Source: Bradyrhizobium betae
GTDB taxonomy: Bacteria > Pseudomonadota > Alphaproteobacteria > Rhizobiales > Xanthobacteraceae
DNA length: 64,000 bases
NCBI RefSeq assembly: GCF_004123905.1
Contig: NZ_MZXW01000016.1
Coordinates: 806,001 to 870,000 of the forward strand
Direction: 5' to 3'
The notes under the pieces: generated by a model
What the model saw: the letters and a program-made list of their open reading frames with translations, nothing else
Databases searched by the model: none
Told to the model about the DNA's origin: nothing
Program-made: the position numbers and the translations under genes
Shown here: positions 8,407 to 16,659 of the stretch, piece by piece
How positions within the stretch are numbered: position 1 is the stretch's first letter
Layout: every line of letters starts with the position of its first letter

Positions 8407-10620
8407 ATGGCTTACAAGAACTTCAAGGTTGAGACCGATTCTGATGGCATCGCGCTCGTCACCTGGGACATCCCGGGCCGTTCGATGAACGTGCTCGACG
8501 AGACCTCGACCAGCGAGCTCGACGCGATCGTCAAGGACACCACGGCTGATGCCGCGGTGAAGGGCGTGGTCATCACCTCGGCGAAAGAGGCTTTCTGCGC
8601 CGGGGCTGATCTCTCCATGCTCGAAGGCATGAACCAGGCCTACGCCAAGGTGCTGAAGGAGCAGGACGAGACCGCGGCAAACCAGATGCTGTTCGACCAG
8701 GCCCGCCGCTTCTCGCAGGTGCTGCGCTCGATCGAAACATCAGGCAAGCCGTGGGCGGCCGCGATCAACGGCCTCGCGCTCGGCGGCGGTTTCGAGATCA
8801 CGCTGTGCTGCCACTATCGTGTGGCCGCGGAAAACCCCAAGACCCGTCTCGGCCTGCCCGAGGTCAAGGTCGGCCTGTTCCCCGGCGCCGGCGGCACGCA
8901 GCGCGTGCCGCGGCTGGTGCCGCCGCAGGACGCGATGACGATCCTGCTCAAGGGCGATCCGGTTGCGGTGGAGAAGGCCAAGGCGCTGAATTTGATTCAC
9001 GCCATCGTCCCCGCGGCCGATCTCATCAAGGCCGCGAAGGACTGGATCAAGGGCGGCGGCAAGGCCGTCGCGCCCTGGGACGAGAAGGGTTTCAAGCTCC
9101 CGGGCGGTCCGGTGTTCTCCAAGGCCGGCATGATGATGTTTCCGGCCGGCAACGCGATCTATCGCCGCGAGACCTACGACAACTATCCGGCCGCGCGCGC
9201 GATCATGAGCTGCGTCTATGAAGGCCTGCAATTGCCGATCGACGCCGCGCTGCGCGTGGAGTCCCGTTACTTCACTTCGGTGCTGCGCTCGAAGGAAGCG
9301 GCCGCGATGATCCGCAGCCTGTTCCTGTCGATGCAGGAATTGAACAAGGGCGCGCGCCGTCCGAAGGATGTGCCCGCAACCAAGGTGAAGAAGATCGCCG
9401 TGATCGGCGCCGGCTTCATGGGCGCGAGCGTCGGCTACGTCTCGGCCCGCGCTGGCCTCGACGTCGTCCTGATCGACCGCGACCAGGAGAGCGCCGACAA
9501 GGGCAAGGCGCATGCGCAGAAGGTGATCGAGGAGCAGATCAAGAAGGGCCGCGCCAAACCTGGTGATGCCGAAGCGCTGCTCGCGCGTATCACGCCGACC
9601 GCCGACTATGCCGCGCTGAAGGATGTCGACCTCGTCATCGAGGCCGTGTTCGAGGACCGCAAGGTCAAGGCCGACACCTTTGCCAAGGCGCAGGAGCATA
9701 TGAAGCCGGACGTGATCTTCGCGTCGAACACCTCGACGCTGCCGATCACCTCGCTGGCAGAAGGCTTCAAGGACCAGGGCAAGTTCGTCGGCATCCACTT
9801 CTTCTCGCCGGTCGAGAAGATGATGCTGGTCGAGATCATCAAGGGCAAGAACACCGGCGATGTCGCGCTCGCGACTGCGCTCGATTACGTCCGGCAGATC
9901 GGCAAGACGCCGATCGTCGTCAATGACTCTCGCGGCTTCTTCGCCAACCGCTGCGTCGGCCGCTACGTCGCCGAGGGCAACGAGATGTTCCTCGAAGGCG
10001 TGCCGCCGGCGATGATCGAGAACTGCGCCAAGATGGCCGGCATGCCGGTTGGCCCGCTCTCGCTGTCCGATGAAGTCGCACTCGACCTCGGTCTCAAGAT
10101 CATGAAAGCGACGGAGGCCGATCTCGGCCCCAACGCCATCAATCCCGATCAGAAGAAGCTGATGGTGGAGATGGTCGAGAAGCAGGGCCGCCTCGGCCGC
10201 AAGAACAGCAAAGGCTTCTACGACTATCCCGAGAAGGGCAAGGGCTCGAAGAGCCTGTGGCCCGGCCTCTCGGCACTCCAGCCGAAGCAGCTCGACCCTG
10301 ATACGCTCGATATCGAGGAGCTGAAGCAACGCTTCCTGGTGGTGCAGGCGGTGGAAGCCGCGCGCACGGTGGAGGATCACGTCATCACCGATCCGCGCGA
10401 GGCCGATGTCGGCTCGATCCTCGGCTTCGGCTTCGCACCGTTCACGGGCGGCACGCTCTCCTACATCGACTTCATGGGCACGAAGCAGTTCGTCGCGCTC
10501 TGCCACAAGCTCGAGGCGAAATACGGCTCGCGCTTCACCCCGCCGAAGCTGCTCGAGGAGATGGCGGCGAAGGGCGAAACCTTCTACGGCCGCTTCGCGC
10601 CGAAGAAGGCGGCGGCCTGA
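8407..10620 (+). CDS. 3-hydroxyacyl-CoA dehydrogenase / enoyl-CoA hydratase fusion (FadB/FadJ-type)
   Basis: A 737-residue bifunctional enzyme. The crotonase domain (about 1-190) has the acidic residues in GGGFEITLCC and LPEVKVGLFPGAGG. The Rossmann NAD domain starts near 330 with IAVIGAGFMGASVG. The catalytic His is in GIHFFSPVEKM. The C-terminal 3HCDH domains follow. It hydrates enoyl-CoA and oxidises the 3-hydroxyacyl-CoA, feeding the thiolase encoded just upstream. GTAGGGAG precedes the ATG. It is the last gene of the operon; a repeat element follows 11 bp after the stop. Confidence 0.94.
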   Translation: MAYKNFKVETDSDGIALVTWDIPGRSMNVLDETSTSELDAIVKDTTADAAVKGVVITSAKEAFCAGADLSMLEGMNQAYAKVLKEQDETAANQMLFDQARRFSQVLRSIETSGKPWAAAINGLALGGGFEITLCCHYRVAAENPKTRLGLPEVKVGLFPGAGGTQRVPRLVPPQDAMTILLKGDPVAVEKAKALNLIHAIVPAADLIKAAKDWIKGGGKAVAPWDEKGFKLPGGPVFSKAGMMMFPAGNAIYRRETYDNYPAARAIMSCVYEGLQLPIDAALRVESRYFTSVLRSKEAAAMIRSLFLSMQELNKGARRPKDVPATKVKKIAVIGAGFMGASVGYVSARAGLDVVLIDRDQESADKGKAHAQKVIEEQIKKGRAKPGDAEALLARITPTADYAALKDVDLVIEAVFEDRKVKADTFAKAQEHMKPDVIFASNTSTLPITSLAEGFKDQGKFVGIHFFSPVEKMMLVEIIKGKNTGDVALATALDYVRQIGKTPIVVNDSRGFFANRCVGRYVAEGNEMFLEGVPPAMIENCAKMAGMPVGPLSLSDEVALDLGLKIMKATEADLGPNAINPDQKKLMVEMVEKQGRLGRKNSKGFYDYPEKGKGSKSLWPGLSALQPKQLDPDTLDIEELKQRFLVVQAVEAARTVEDHVITDPREADVGSILGFGFAPFTGGTLSYIDFMGTKQFVALCHKLEAKYGSRFTPPKLLEEMAAKGETFYGRFAPKKAAA

Positions 10621-10631
10621 TCTATTGACCT

Positions 10632-10710
10632 TGTGTCCCGGATTGAGCGTAGCGTCATTCGGGACAGCTCCAACACGTGAAGACCCGGATTGCGCTTGAC
10701 GCAATCCGAA
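10632..10710. repeat. Intergenic repeat with two hairpins, family D
   Basis: TGTCCCGGAT pairs with ATTCGGGACA, and a second hairpin GGATTGCG-CTTGAC-GCAATCC follows. It directly trails the beta-oxidation operon and may help termination or stabilise the 3' end. It is different in sequence from the repeats at 61 and 15625. Confidence 0.65.
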
Positions 10711-11020
10711 TGATGCAGGAACAGAGCGGCCGGGTCAGCGATCCGGCCGTTCAGGTTTTGGCGCCTTCTATCACGGTTGTGTCATGACGTTCCCAGGTTG
10801 TGGAACCCGTCACAAAATCCGCGTAGGTACCGTGCCATAGTTCCCGCTGCAATATCGCGCAAATTCCATGGGCGCGTCAAAGCGGTGCCGTTCTTTTGCT
10901 CGGCTCTGGCATTAGTTTTGCTACGAAATTCGGGCAGGCGGGGTTCGACGGCCGCCTTAAGCCGACACTTCTACGGCCGCCTTAAGCCGACACGTTGAAG
11001 ATTACGAGGAAAGTTCTGCA
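10711..11020. other. Non-coding stretch with a 21-bp direct repeat
   Basis: About 310 bases without a convincing gene. The only clear structure is a perfect 21-bp direct repeat (the unit contains GGCCGCCTTAAGCCGAC) at 10948-10968 and 10973-10993, period 25 bp, ending 27 bp before the next ATG. This is a typical place for paired activator or repressor sites. AGGAAAG serves as the ribosome site for the 11021 gene. Confidence 0.6.
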
Positions 11021-11239
11021 ATGAATGCGCTTGCACTCCAGAAGACCACGCTCGCCCCCGAACTGGCCACGAAATATGTAGCTGCACCCGCATTTGCCCG
11101 TCTCTCGCCGCAACCAAATGGCGCGCGTCTGCGGCGAAAGGGACCGATCTTTTGGGCGGCTTTGGCCCTACTTGTGCTGTCGGCGGACGCGTTGCTGGCT
11201 CTGCTCGCCTGGGTCGCCGTCGATCTCGTCCTGAACTGA
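11021..11239 (+). CDS. Small single-pass membrane protein, hypothetical
   Basis: A 72-residue protein. An N-terminal soluble part of about 40 residues is basic near LRRKG; one strongly hydrophobic segment follows (about 43-70, FWAALALLVLSADALLALLAW). The AGGAAAG ribosome site 9 bp upstream supports the start. Its last 72 bp overlap the convergent gene at 11168-11515. I do not recognise a family. It could be a membrane-anchored small regulator; nothing nearby decides this. Confidence 0.5.
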   Translation: MNALALQKTTLAPELATKYVAAPAFARLSPQPNGARLRRKGPIFWAALALLVLSADALLALLAWVAVDLVLN

Positions 11240-11515
11240 AATCTCCCGCCTGTGCATCAGATATGTCGCACCTAGGTAGGCGAGCTCCGAAACCACGAGA
11301 CAGGCGGTAATGATCGTAACGCCTCCGACGAGGCCAAATTCGTAGATGTGAAGGATGATCGCGGCAAACAGCGCGATGAGCGGTGAGATCAGGACCAAGG
11401 CCCAGACCCGATACGTGAATCCGGTAGCCAGTCCTGCCAACGCACTGACGAGAATCAGGATAAAGGCAACGGTCAACTTCAACCCCGATACGAGCGTGTC
11501 TGGTCTGCAACTCAA
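11168..11515 (-). CDS. Small multi-pass membrane protein, hypothetical
   Basis: A 115-residue protein with three hydrophobic segments at roughly residues 13-33, 37-57 and 63-83 and a charged C-terminal tail (DEIDGDPGEQSQQRVRRQ). No domain is recognised. It converges on and overlaps the 11021 gene by 72 bp; both readings have membrane-protein composition, which is unusual for a chance overlap. GAAGGGCG lies upstream of the start. Confidence 0.5.
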   Translation of the reverse strand: MSCRPDTLVSGLKLTVAFILILVSALAGLATGFTYRVWALVLISPLIALFAAIILHIYEFGLVGGVTIITACLVVSELAYLGATYLMHRREISVQDEIDGDPGEQSQQRVRRQHK

Positions 11516-11584
11516 GCTTCGCGCCCTTCGCGGGCGGGAACAAGACAGAAGTGCTTACATAGTACGAACAGAGGTTCATAAGTT

Positions 11585-11953
11585 CTAATTAATAGTTACG
11601 ATGAGCGCGCGGGATGGGTTCAAGCCCACTCCGTTAAGGTAAATGGGCTCGCCCCCTTCCGTCCCGCCGAACGGCGAGAACGCCCGGCCCGAGACCGCAT
11701 CATCGGCAAGATTGGCTTTCCAGCTGCCCTCGTCGCCGCACCCAATGCGTACCTCGAAGCGCCAGCCATTCTGGTTGGTAAAGGCGATGTCCGTTCCGCC
11801 CGTCTTCCTGGCATAGCCGCACGGATATTCGGTCGGCCGATCCGGAAAGACGATCTTTCCTTCCTTGCTCGTGAACACGGCCGAGGTGATCTGCGGGTGG
11901 ATCATGAAGATGCAATTGCGCTGCGGCAGATCCGGCGTCGACAGGCCAAGCAT
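11585..11953 (-). CDS. Hypothetical protein, possibly frameshifted in its signal peptide
   Basis: A 122-residue reading with one Cys pair region (CGYARKTGGTDIAF, GCGDEG) and beta-rich composition, no family recognised. Just upstream, in another frame, lies ATG at 11996 followed by MNIIVLMMAASTAC, which looks like the start of an export signal. A single-base deletion at about 11954 would join the two as ..MAASTAC-MLGLSTPDLPQ.., giving a plausible lipoprotein or secreted leader. Either the gene is intact from 11953 without a signal, or it carries a frameshift here. The base composition is more AT-rich than its neighbours. Confidence 0.45.
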   Translation of the reverse strand: MLGLSTPDLPQRNCIFMIHPQITSAVFTSKEGKIVFPDRPTEYPCGYARKTGGTDIAFTNQNGWRFEVRIGCGDEGSWKANLADDAVSGRAFSPFGGTEGGEPIYLNGVGLNPSRALIVTIN

Positions 11954-12113
11954 CGCAAGCGGTGCTGGCCGCCATCATCAGGACGATGATGTTCATGGGG
12001 CGGCTGTCTCGAGGAGGTGTCCTGGGACTTCGACGCCGGCACCGATCGAATGGATCACCATGAAAAAGGACCGGATCGTCGATTAGACCCTTCGCTCTTG
12101 GGGTCCTGCGCGG

Positions 12114-12728
12114 TTATTTCGCCTGCGCGAGACCTTCCTTCTTCAGCGCCTCCTGCACCTGCGGCCGCGCCGCGACGCGGGCCTTGTAGGCGGTCAGGTT
12201 CGGCATCGCCGACAGGTCGAACTTCATCCGGTCGCCCCAGGTCAGCATCGTGAAGAGGTAGCCGTCGGCCACCGTGAACTGCTGGCCCATCAGGTAGTCG
12301 CGGCCGGCGAGCTGGCTGTCGATGTATTTCAGCTTGCCCATGACACGATCCTTGAAGAACGCCTTGGCCTCGTCGTTCAGCGCCGGCGCAAACATCGGAC
12401 CGAAGCTCTTGTGGACCTCCGAGGTCAGGAAGTTCAGCCATTCGAGCAGCTTGTAGCGCTCGGAGCTGCCGTGCGCGGGCGCCAGCGCCTTGGCTGAAGC
12501 CCGGTCGGCGATCATCTGGACAATGACCGGGCCTTCGGTCACGATCTCACCGCTGTCGAGGCCCAGCGCAGGCACCTGGCCCTTGGGGTTCAGCTTCAGA
12601 TAATCCTCACCATTTTCGAGCTTCTTGGCCCGGAGATCGACCTTGACCAGCTCATAGGGCAGGCCGGCTTCCAGGAGCGCGATGTGGGGGGACAGGGAGC
12701 AGGCGCCGGGCGTGTAATAGAGTTTCAT
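12114..12728 (-). CDS. gst: Glutathione S-transferase, beta class
   Basis: A 204-residue GST. The thioredoxin-fold domain (1-80) contains YTPGACSLSPHI with Cys10, the residue used by bacterial beta-class enzymes, and the QVPAL cis-proline loop. The all-helical domain (about 87-204) has the FTVADGYLF N-capping box. It conjugates or reduces electrophiles with glutathione in the cytoplasm. GGAGGAAAT precedes the ATG. It is divergent from a MarR regulator with shared operators between them, and the glutathione-synthesis gene follows the regulator, so the locus looks like a small-molecule stress response. Confidence 0.93.
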   Translation of the reverse strand: MKLYYTPGACSLSPHIALLEAGLPYELVKVDLRAKKLENGEDYLKLNPKGQVPALGLDSGEIVTEGPVIVQMIADRASAKALAPAHGSSERYKLLEWLNFLTSEVHKSFGPMFAPALNDEAKAFFKDRVMGKLKYIDSQLAGRDYLMGQQFTVADGYLFTMLTWGDRMKFDLSAMPNLTAYKARVAARPQVQEALKKEGLAQAK

Positions 12729-12774
12729 GGAATTTCCTCCTCTTGTTGCTTGGCTGGGGCGAAAGAACGCCTAC

Positions 12775-12814
12775 ATGCACCTGCATGAAAGAGTCAAGAT
12801 TGATGCAGGTGCAT
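12775..12814. promoter_or_regulatory. Two identical palindromic operators between gst and marR-type gene
   Basis: ATGCACCTGCAT at 12775-12786 and ATGCAGGTGCAT at 12803-12814 are each 5+5 palindromes (ATGCA-NN-TGCAT) and are inverted copies of each other, centres 28 bp apart. They lie 46 bp from gst and 40 bp from the regulator start. This layout suits two MarR dimers controlling both divergent genes. Confidence 0.7.
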
Positions 12815-12854
12815 CGAGTGGAGTAAGAGACGGGCGACGAGCTTGAGTGGGACC

Positions 12855-13352
12855 ATGAAACGCAAACCATCGACCGAGGCTACTTCGGCCTGGATCCGCC
12901 TGATGCGGGTGCAGAGCCGTGTGCTCGACTGTGTCGAGCAGGATCTGAAGAAGGCCGGCTTCCCGCCACTGGCATGGTACGACGCCCTGCTCGAATTGTC
13001 GCGCGCGCCCTCGGGCGAGCTGCGGCCGGTGGAACTCGAGCGGCAGATGCTGATCCCGCAATATTCCACGTCGCGCCTGATCGACCGTCTGGTCGACGAA
13101 GGCCTCGCCTCGCGCCGCGAATGCAAGATCGACAAGCGCGGCCAGTTCGTGGAGATCACGGAGGCCGGCCGTGAATTGCAGAAGCGAATGTGGGGCGCCT
13201 ATTCGGCCGCGATCGAGAAATATGTCGGCTCGAAACTGTCCGATGCGGATGCCGTCAAGCTCAGCGGTCTGCTCGACCGCCTCGGCTGTTCGTGCGGCGA
13301 GATGAAGCTGCCGCCCGTCGTCCACTCCAACGAAACCACGCCGTCGCGATGA
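12855..13352 (+). CDS. MarR-family transcriptional regulator
   Basis: A 165-residue regulator (an upstream TTG at 12843 would add four residues). The winged helix covers about 50-115, with the recognition helix region STSRLIDRLVDEGLASR and the wing CKIDKRGQFVEIT. N- and C-terminal helices form the dimer. Two Cys (SCGE, near 145-147, CSCGE) close to the C-terminus could sense oxidants or electrophiles, but this is inference. It is divergent from the beta-class GST over twin palindromes and is probably its repressor and its own. Confidence 0.88.
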   Translation: MKRKPSTEATSAWIRLMRVQSRVLDCVEQDLKKAGFPPLAWYDALLELSRAPSGELRPVELERQMLIPQYSTSRLIDRLVDEGLASRRECKIDKRGQFVEITEAGRELQKRMWGAYSAAIEKYVGSKLSDADAVKLSGLLDRLGCSCGEMKLPPVVHSNETTPSR

Positions 13353-13453
13353 TCGCGCGGCACACCAGCTCGTCCGTGCGCCCGGTGGGTTCGCGGACCA
13401 TCCCCGTCACCCGCGCGCGTTCCGTCGAAGCGCCCTTTTGATTAGAGTTTGAT

Positions 13454-14824
13454 ATGGCGCGAGACCAGATCGATATGACGCCGCTGCAATCGCGCGACGA
13501 GCTCGTCGCGTGGTTCGAGGCCGGCTGCAAGGACCCGTCCGAATTCCGTATGGGCACCGAGCACGAGAAGACGCCGTTCACGCTCGAAGGCCACCGCCCG
13601 GTGCCCTACGAAGGTGCGCGCGGCATCGGTGCGCTGCTCGAAGGCATGAAGCTCCTGCTCGGCTGGGAGCCGATCATGGAGAAGGGCAACATCATCGGCC
13701 TCTACGACGTCACCGGCGGCGGCGCGATCTCGCTCGAGCCCGGCGGACAGTTCGAACTCTCCGGCGCGCCGGTCGAGAACGTGCACCAGACCCAGAGCGA
13801 GCTGATGGCGCATCTGGCGCAGGTCCGCGAGATCGCGACCCCGCTCGGCATCGGCTTCCTTGGCCTCGGCATGACGCCGTCCTGGTCACGGGCCGACATC
13901 CCGGTGATGCCCAAGGGCCGCTACAAGATCATGACCAATTACATGCCGAAGGTCGGTCAGTACGGCCTCGACATGATGTACCGGACCTGCACGGTGCAGA
14001 CCAATCTCGACTTCTCCTCCGAAGCCGACATGGTCAAGAAGCTGCGCGTCTCGCTCGCGCTGCAGCCGGTCGCAACCGCGCTGTTTGCCAATTCGCCTTT
14101 CACCGAAGGCAAGCCGAACGGCTTCCTGTCGTTCCGCTCCGAGATCTGGCGCGACACCGACAACGCACGCGCCGGCATGATGCCGTGGGCGTTCGAGGAC
14201 GGCATGGGCTTTGAACGCTATGTCGATTACGCGCTCGACGTGCCGATGTATTTCGTCAAGCGCGACGAGGACTACATCGACGTGTCGGGCTCCTCGTTCC
14301 GCGCCTTCTTCGACGGTCGCAACAACAATCTTCCCGGTGAGCGTCCGACGCTGTCGGATTGGGCCAATCATCTCTCGACGATCTTCCCCGAGGTGCGGCT
14401 GAAGCGCTATCTCGAGATGCGCGGCTCCGACGGTGGCCCGTGGGGCCGTCTGCCCGCGCTGTCGGCGTTCTGGGCCGGGCTGCTCTACGACGACGTGTCG
14501 CTCGACGCGGCCTGGGACCTGGTGAAGCACTGGAGCGCACATGAGCGTCAGGCCCTGCGCGACGACGTGCCGCGCTTCGGCTTCAAGTCGCGGATCAAGG
14601 ACCGCTATCTGTTCGAGATCGCCAAGGAAAGCCTCGTTCTGGCACATGCCGGCCTGCGCCGGCGCGGCCGGATCGACCAGCTCGGCCGCGATGAGACGCG
14701 ATATCTGGAGCCGCTCGACCGCATCATCGATTCCGGCCGGACGCCGGCCGAGGACATGCTTGAGAAGTTCAACGGCCCCTGGAATGGCTCCGTGGAACCG
14801 GCCTACGCGGAATACGCGTTCTAG
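13454..14824 (+). CDS. gshA: Glutamate-cysteine ligase
   Basis: A 456-residue enzyme of the plant/alphaproteobacterial-type glutamate-cysteine ligase family, making gamma-glutamylcysteine in the first step of glutathione synthesis. Signature stretches are FRMGTEHEKTPF near 30-42 (substrate and metal-binding Glu residues), GGAISLEPGGQFELSGAP near 90-107 and VSGSSFRAFF near 277. It lies 101 bp after the MarR gene and near a GST, a functional grouping. The stop codon lies inside the first bases of a repeat element. The start is the ATG after a weak AGAG. Confidence 0.94.
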   Translation: MARDQIDMTPLQSRDELVAWFEAGCKDPSEFRMGTEHEKTPFTLEGHRPVPYEGARGIGALLEGMKLLLGWEPIMEKGNIIGLYDVTGGGAISLEPGGQFELSGAPVENVHQTQSELMAHLAQVREIATPLGIGFLGLGMTPSWSRADIPVMPKGRYKIMTNYMPKVGQYGLDMMYRTCTVQTNLDFSSEADMVKKLRVSLALQPVATALFANSPFTEGKPNGFLSFRSEIWRDTDNARAGMMPWAFEDGMGFERYVDYALDVPMYFVKRDEDYIDVSGSSFRAFFDGRNNNLPGERPTLSDWANHLSTIFPEVRLKRYLEMRGSDGGPWGRLPALSAFWAGLLYDDVSLDAAWDLVKHWSAHERQALRDDVPRFGFKSRIKDRYLFEIAKESLVLAHAGLRRRGRIDQLGRDETRYLEPLDRIIDSGRTPAEDMLEKFNGPWNGSVEPAYAEYAF

Positions 14825-14926
14825 AGCCATGTCCGTTCCGATAAATCGGAACAGGGCTCTAGATTCTCATTTTGACGCGTTTTCTTGACGCGAACCGGTG
14901 CCCACCTCCGCTCGAAAACGCTCTAG
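14821..14926. repeat. Intergenic repeat, family E (CTAGAGCC ends)
   Basis: CTAGAGCC..GGCTCTAG (14821-14862) encloses an inner GTTCCGAT..ATCGGAAC hairpin. After an AT-rich bridge come GACGCG repeats and TCGAAAACGCTCTAG. The gshA stop codon (14822-14824) lies inside it. This element type is widespread in Rhizobiales intergenic DNA. The remaining 110 bases to the next gene show nothing else. Confidence 0.7.
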
Positions 14927-15039
14927 GCCGATAGGCCAACGACCAGGACTTAAGCCGTTCATCGCCCATACAGGTTTGCGGCGATCAAATGACCGGCTGA
15001 AAAAACCTGAGCGTCGTCAATAACTCGAAAGCTGTTCCG

Positions 15040-15618
15040 ATGGGGAAGGGCCGCCTGTCCGGGGCCGTCATGGCAAAGGGCTTGGCAAGCGTCGTGGCCT
15101 GCGCCGCGTTGTTTTCGCTCGTGCTTGCGAGCTGGCCTGCGCGCGCCCAGACGGCGTTCGACCGGCCCGGCGGCGACTATTTCAGCCAGCCGATCACGTC
15201 AGGTGATCCCGAGGATTGCGCGCTGCTCTGCGAGCGCGACCGCAAATGCCGCTCCTGGAGCTTCAGCTATCCCGACATCGAAGGCGGCTCGGCGGTGTGC
15301 TGGCTCAAGAACACGGTGCCCCAGCGCGTGCCGGGCAATTGCTGCATCTCAGGTGTCCGCGGTGCCGGCGTGATCGAGCCCCGGGTCGAGGGCGTCGAGA
15401 CGTCGATCGACCGCCCCGGCGGGGACCTGCGCAATTTCGAGCTCAAGGACGGCGAGGGCGAGGAGGCCTGCAAGGCCGCCTGCACCGCCGACAACAAGTG
15501 CCGCGCCTTCACCTATGCCCGGCCCGGTTACACCGGCCGCGAAGCGCGCTGCTTCCTGAAAAAGGACATCAAGCCGCCGCGGCGGAAGGCGGGATTCACG
15601 TCTGGCGTGGTGAGATAG
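15040..15618 (+). CDS. Exported protein with two PAN/Apple domains
   Basis: A 192-residue protein (182 if it starts at the second ATG, 15070, which gives a tighter signal peptide). The signal is about VVACAALFSLVLASWPARAQ. Two PAN-type modules follow: FDRPGGDYFSQPI with Cys at CALLCERDRKCRSWSF and CWLK, and IDRPGGDLRNFEL with ACKAACTADNKCRAFTY and CFLKK. The repeated RPGGD openings and even Cys pattern suggest internal duplication and disulfides. PAN domains bind protein or carbohydrate; the partner is unknown. Confidence 0.85.
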   Translation: MGKGRLSGAVMAKGLASVVACAALFSLVLASWPARAQTAFDRPGGDYFSQPITSGDPEDCALLCERDRKCRSWSFSYPDIEGGSAVCWLKNTVPQRVPGNCCISGVRGAGVIEPRVEGVETSIDRPGGDLRNFELKDGEGEEACKAACTADNKCRAFTYARPGYTGREARCFLKKDIKPPRRKAGFTSGVVR

Positions 15619-15624
15619 AAAAGG

Positions 15625-15724
15625 TGCCGTAGGGTGGGCAGAGGCGCGGAGCGCCGTGCCCACCATCGATCCTCAACTGCGTTTCGTTGTGGTGGGCACG
15701 CTACGCTTTGCCCACCCTACGGCA
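15625..15724. repeat. Intergenic inverted repeat, family B copy 1 (GTAGGGTGGGC)
   Basis: TGCCGTAGGGTGGGC at 15625-15639 and its exact reverse complement at 15710-15724 form 15-bp ends, with a second GTGCCCACC..GGTGGGCAC hairpin inside. It lies between convergent genes and could act as a two-way transcription stop. A sister copy is at 38047-38150. Confidence 0.8.
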
Positions 15725-15726
15725 TC

Positions 15727-16305
15727 TCACTCCGCTGCAATCACCGTGATCTCCGGCCACAGCGTCTTCCATCGTGCCGCTTTCGCTGCGTAATTCGCTG
15801 CGGAGAAATTCGCCCCCGGATTGGGCCGCGCGATCAGCCCTGCAATATCGTCGAACCCATGCGGTGCGTAGACTTCGTAACCCTCGCCGCTGCGCCTCAC
15901 GCCAACTTGCGTATTCTGTGTCAGGAAGCGGTCGATGCCGTCCGTCGCGCGGCTGAGCGGCGGATAGGGCAGGCCGTGCTTGGCGGGGTACCACAGATGC
16001 ACGCGCGCCTGGTTACGCGCCTCGATCTTCACCGCGAGATGCGCAAGTTGCACCGAGAGCCGGCGGATCACGGCGTCCTCCGCGTCCCAGGACGTATCAG
16101 GATCGAAGTAGAAGACGTCGTAATCGGCGATGCCATGATCGACGGCGCGGCCGGTCATCACGTTCCACACCGTTTGCACGAGGCATCCCGAGACGAGCCA
16201 GGCATCCGGCACGGCCAGGCGATGGAGCTCATCGAGGATCGCGACGTTGACCGGATTCTTCAGCGCCAGCGTGAGGAAGCGAGCCTCATCCATGGCGTCT
16301 GTCAC
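15727..16305 (-). CDS. Nucleotidyltransferase-family protein (NTP_transf_6 type)
   Basis: A 192-residue protein with the features of the DUF925/NTP_transf_6 family: WLVSGCLVQTVWN near 40-52, then DYDVFYFDPDTSW near 61-73 with the paired Asp residues expected for metal binding, then RNQARVHLWYP and APHGFDDIAGL. The substrate is unknown. It is the last gene of the minus-strand chain tldD-lepB-yjbR-this gene, overlapping the preceding one by 4 bp, so translational coupling is likely. Confidence 0.85.
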   Translation of the reverse strand: MTDAMDEARFLTLALKNPVNVAILDELHRLAVPDAWLVSGCLVQTVWNVMTGRAVDHGIADYDVFYFDPDTSWDAEDAVIRRLSVQLAHLAVKIEARNQARVHLWYPAKHGLPYPPLSRATDGIDRFLTQNTQVGVRRSGEGYEVYAPHGFDDIAGLIARPNPGANFSAANYAAKAARWKTLWPEITVIAAE

Positions 16306-16649
16306 GCGCGCATGCCTGCATCATAATCTGCGCGCGCCGCCTTCGATGCGAGCGTGCGCCAGCGCCGCCGCAGAAACGGCTCCACGACCGCGCGCTTCGC
16401 CTTGGACAGGCGGATCAGCACGATCGGATAATCGGCGTAGTGGTCAGTGAAGTAGAAGATTTTTGGTTGGCTCTCGACCAGCATCGCGCGCTCGTCGATC
16501 GGGACATCAGGCATCACCAGGCTGTCGCCATCCTCTTTCAGGCGCGCCAGCATCTTCTCGCGCACCTTCAGAGCGGGCGTCCCGTAGGAGGTGCCGTCCT
16601 CGACCTCCGGCCACGTCAACGCAAATTTTCTGACGTCGTCGAAGGTCAT
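16302..16649 (-). CDS. MmcQ/YjbR-family protein
   Basis: A 115-residue protein of the MmcQ/YjbR (CyaY-like fold) family: N-terminal MTFDDVRKFALTWPEVEDGTSYGTPALKV, then MLARL..DSLVM and the ending LRRRWRTLASKAARADYD. The start at 16649 fits the family; longer in-frame readings run into lepB. Some members are annotated as DNA-binding, but the activity is unproven. The stop overlaps the next start by 4 bp, and the start is 10 bp after the lepB stop. Confidence 0.88.
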   Translation of the reverse strand: MTFDDVRKFALTWPEVEDGTSYGTPALKVREKMLARLKEDGDSLVMPDVPIDERAMLVESQPKIFYFTDHYADYPIVLIRLSKAKRAVVEPFLRRRWRTLASKAARADYDAGMRA

Positions 16650-16659
16650 TGGGATCAGC

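Noticed and set aside
8740..10704. 654-residue open frame antisense to the FadB-type gene
   Set aside because: Shadow composition and no domain; the sense strand is a full bifunctional enzyme.
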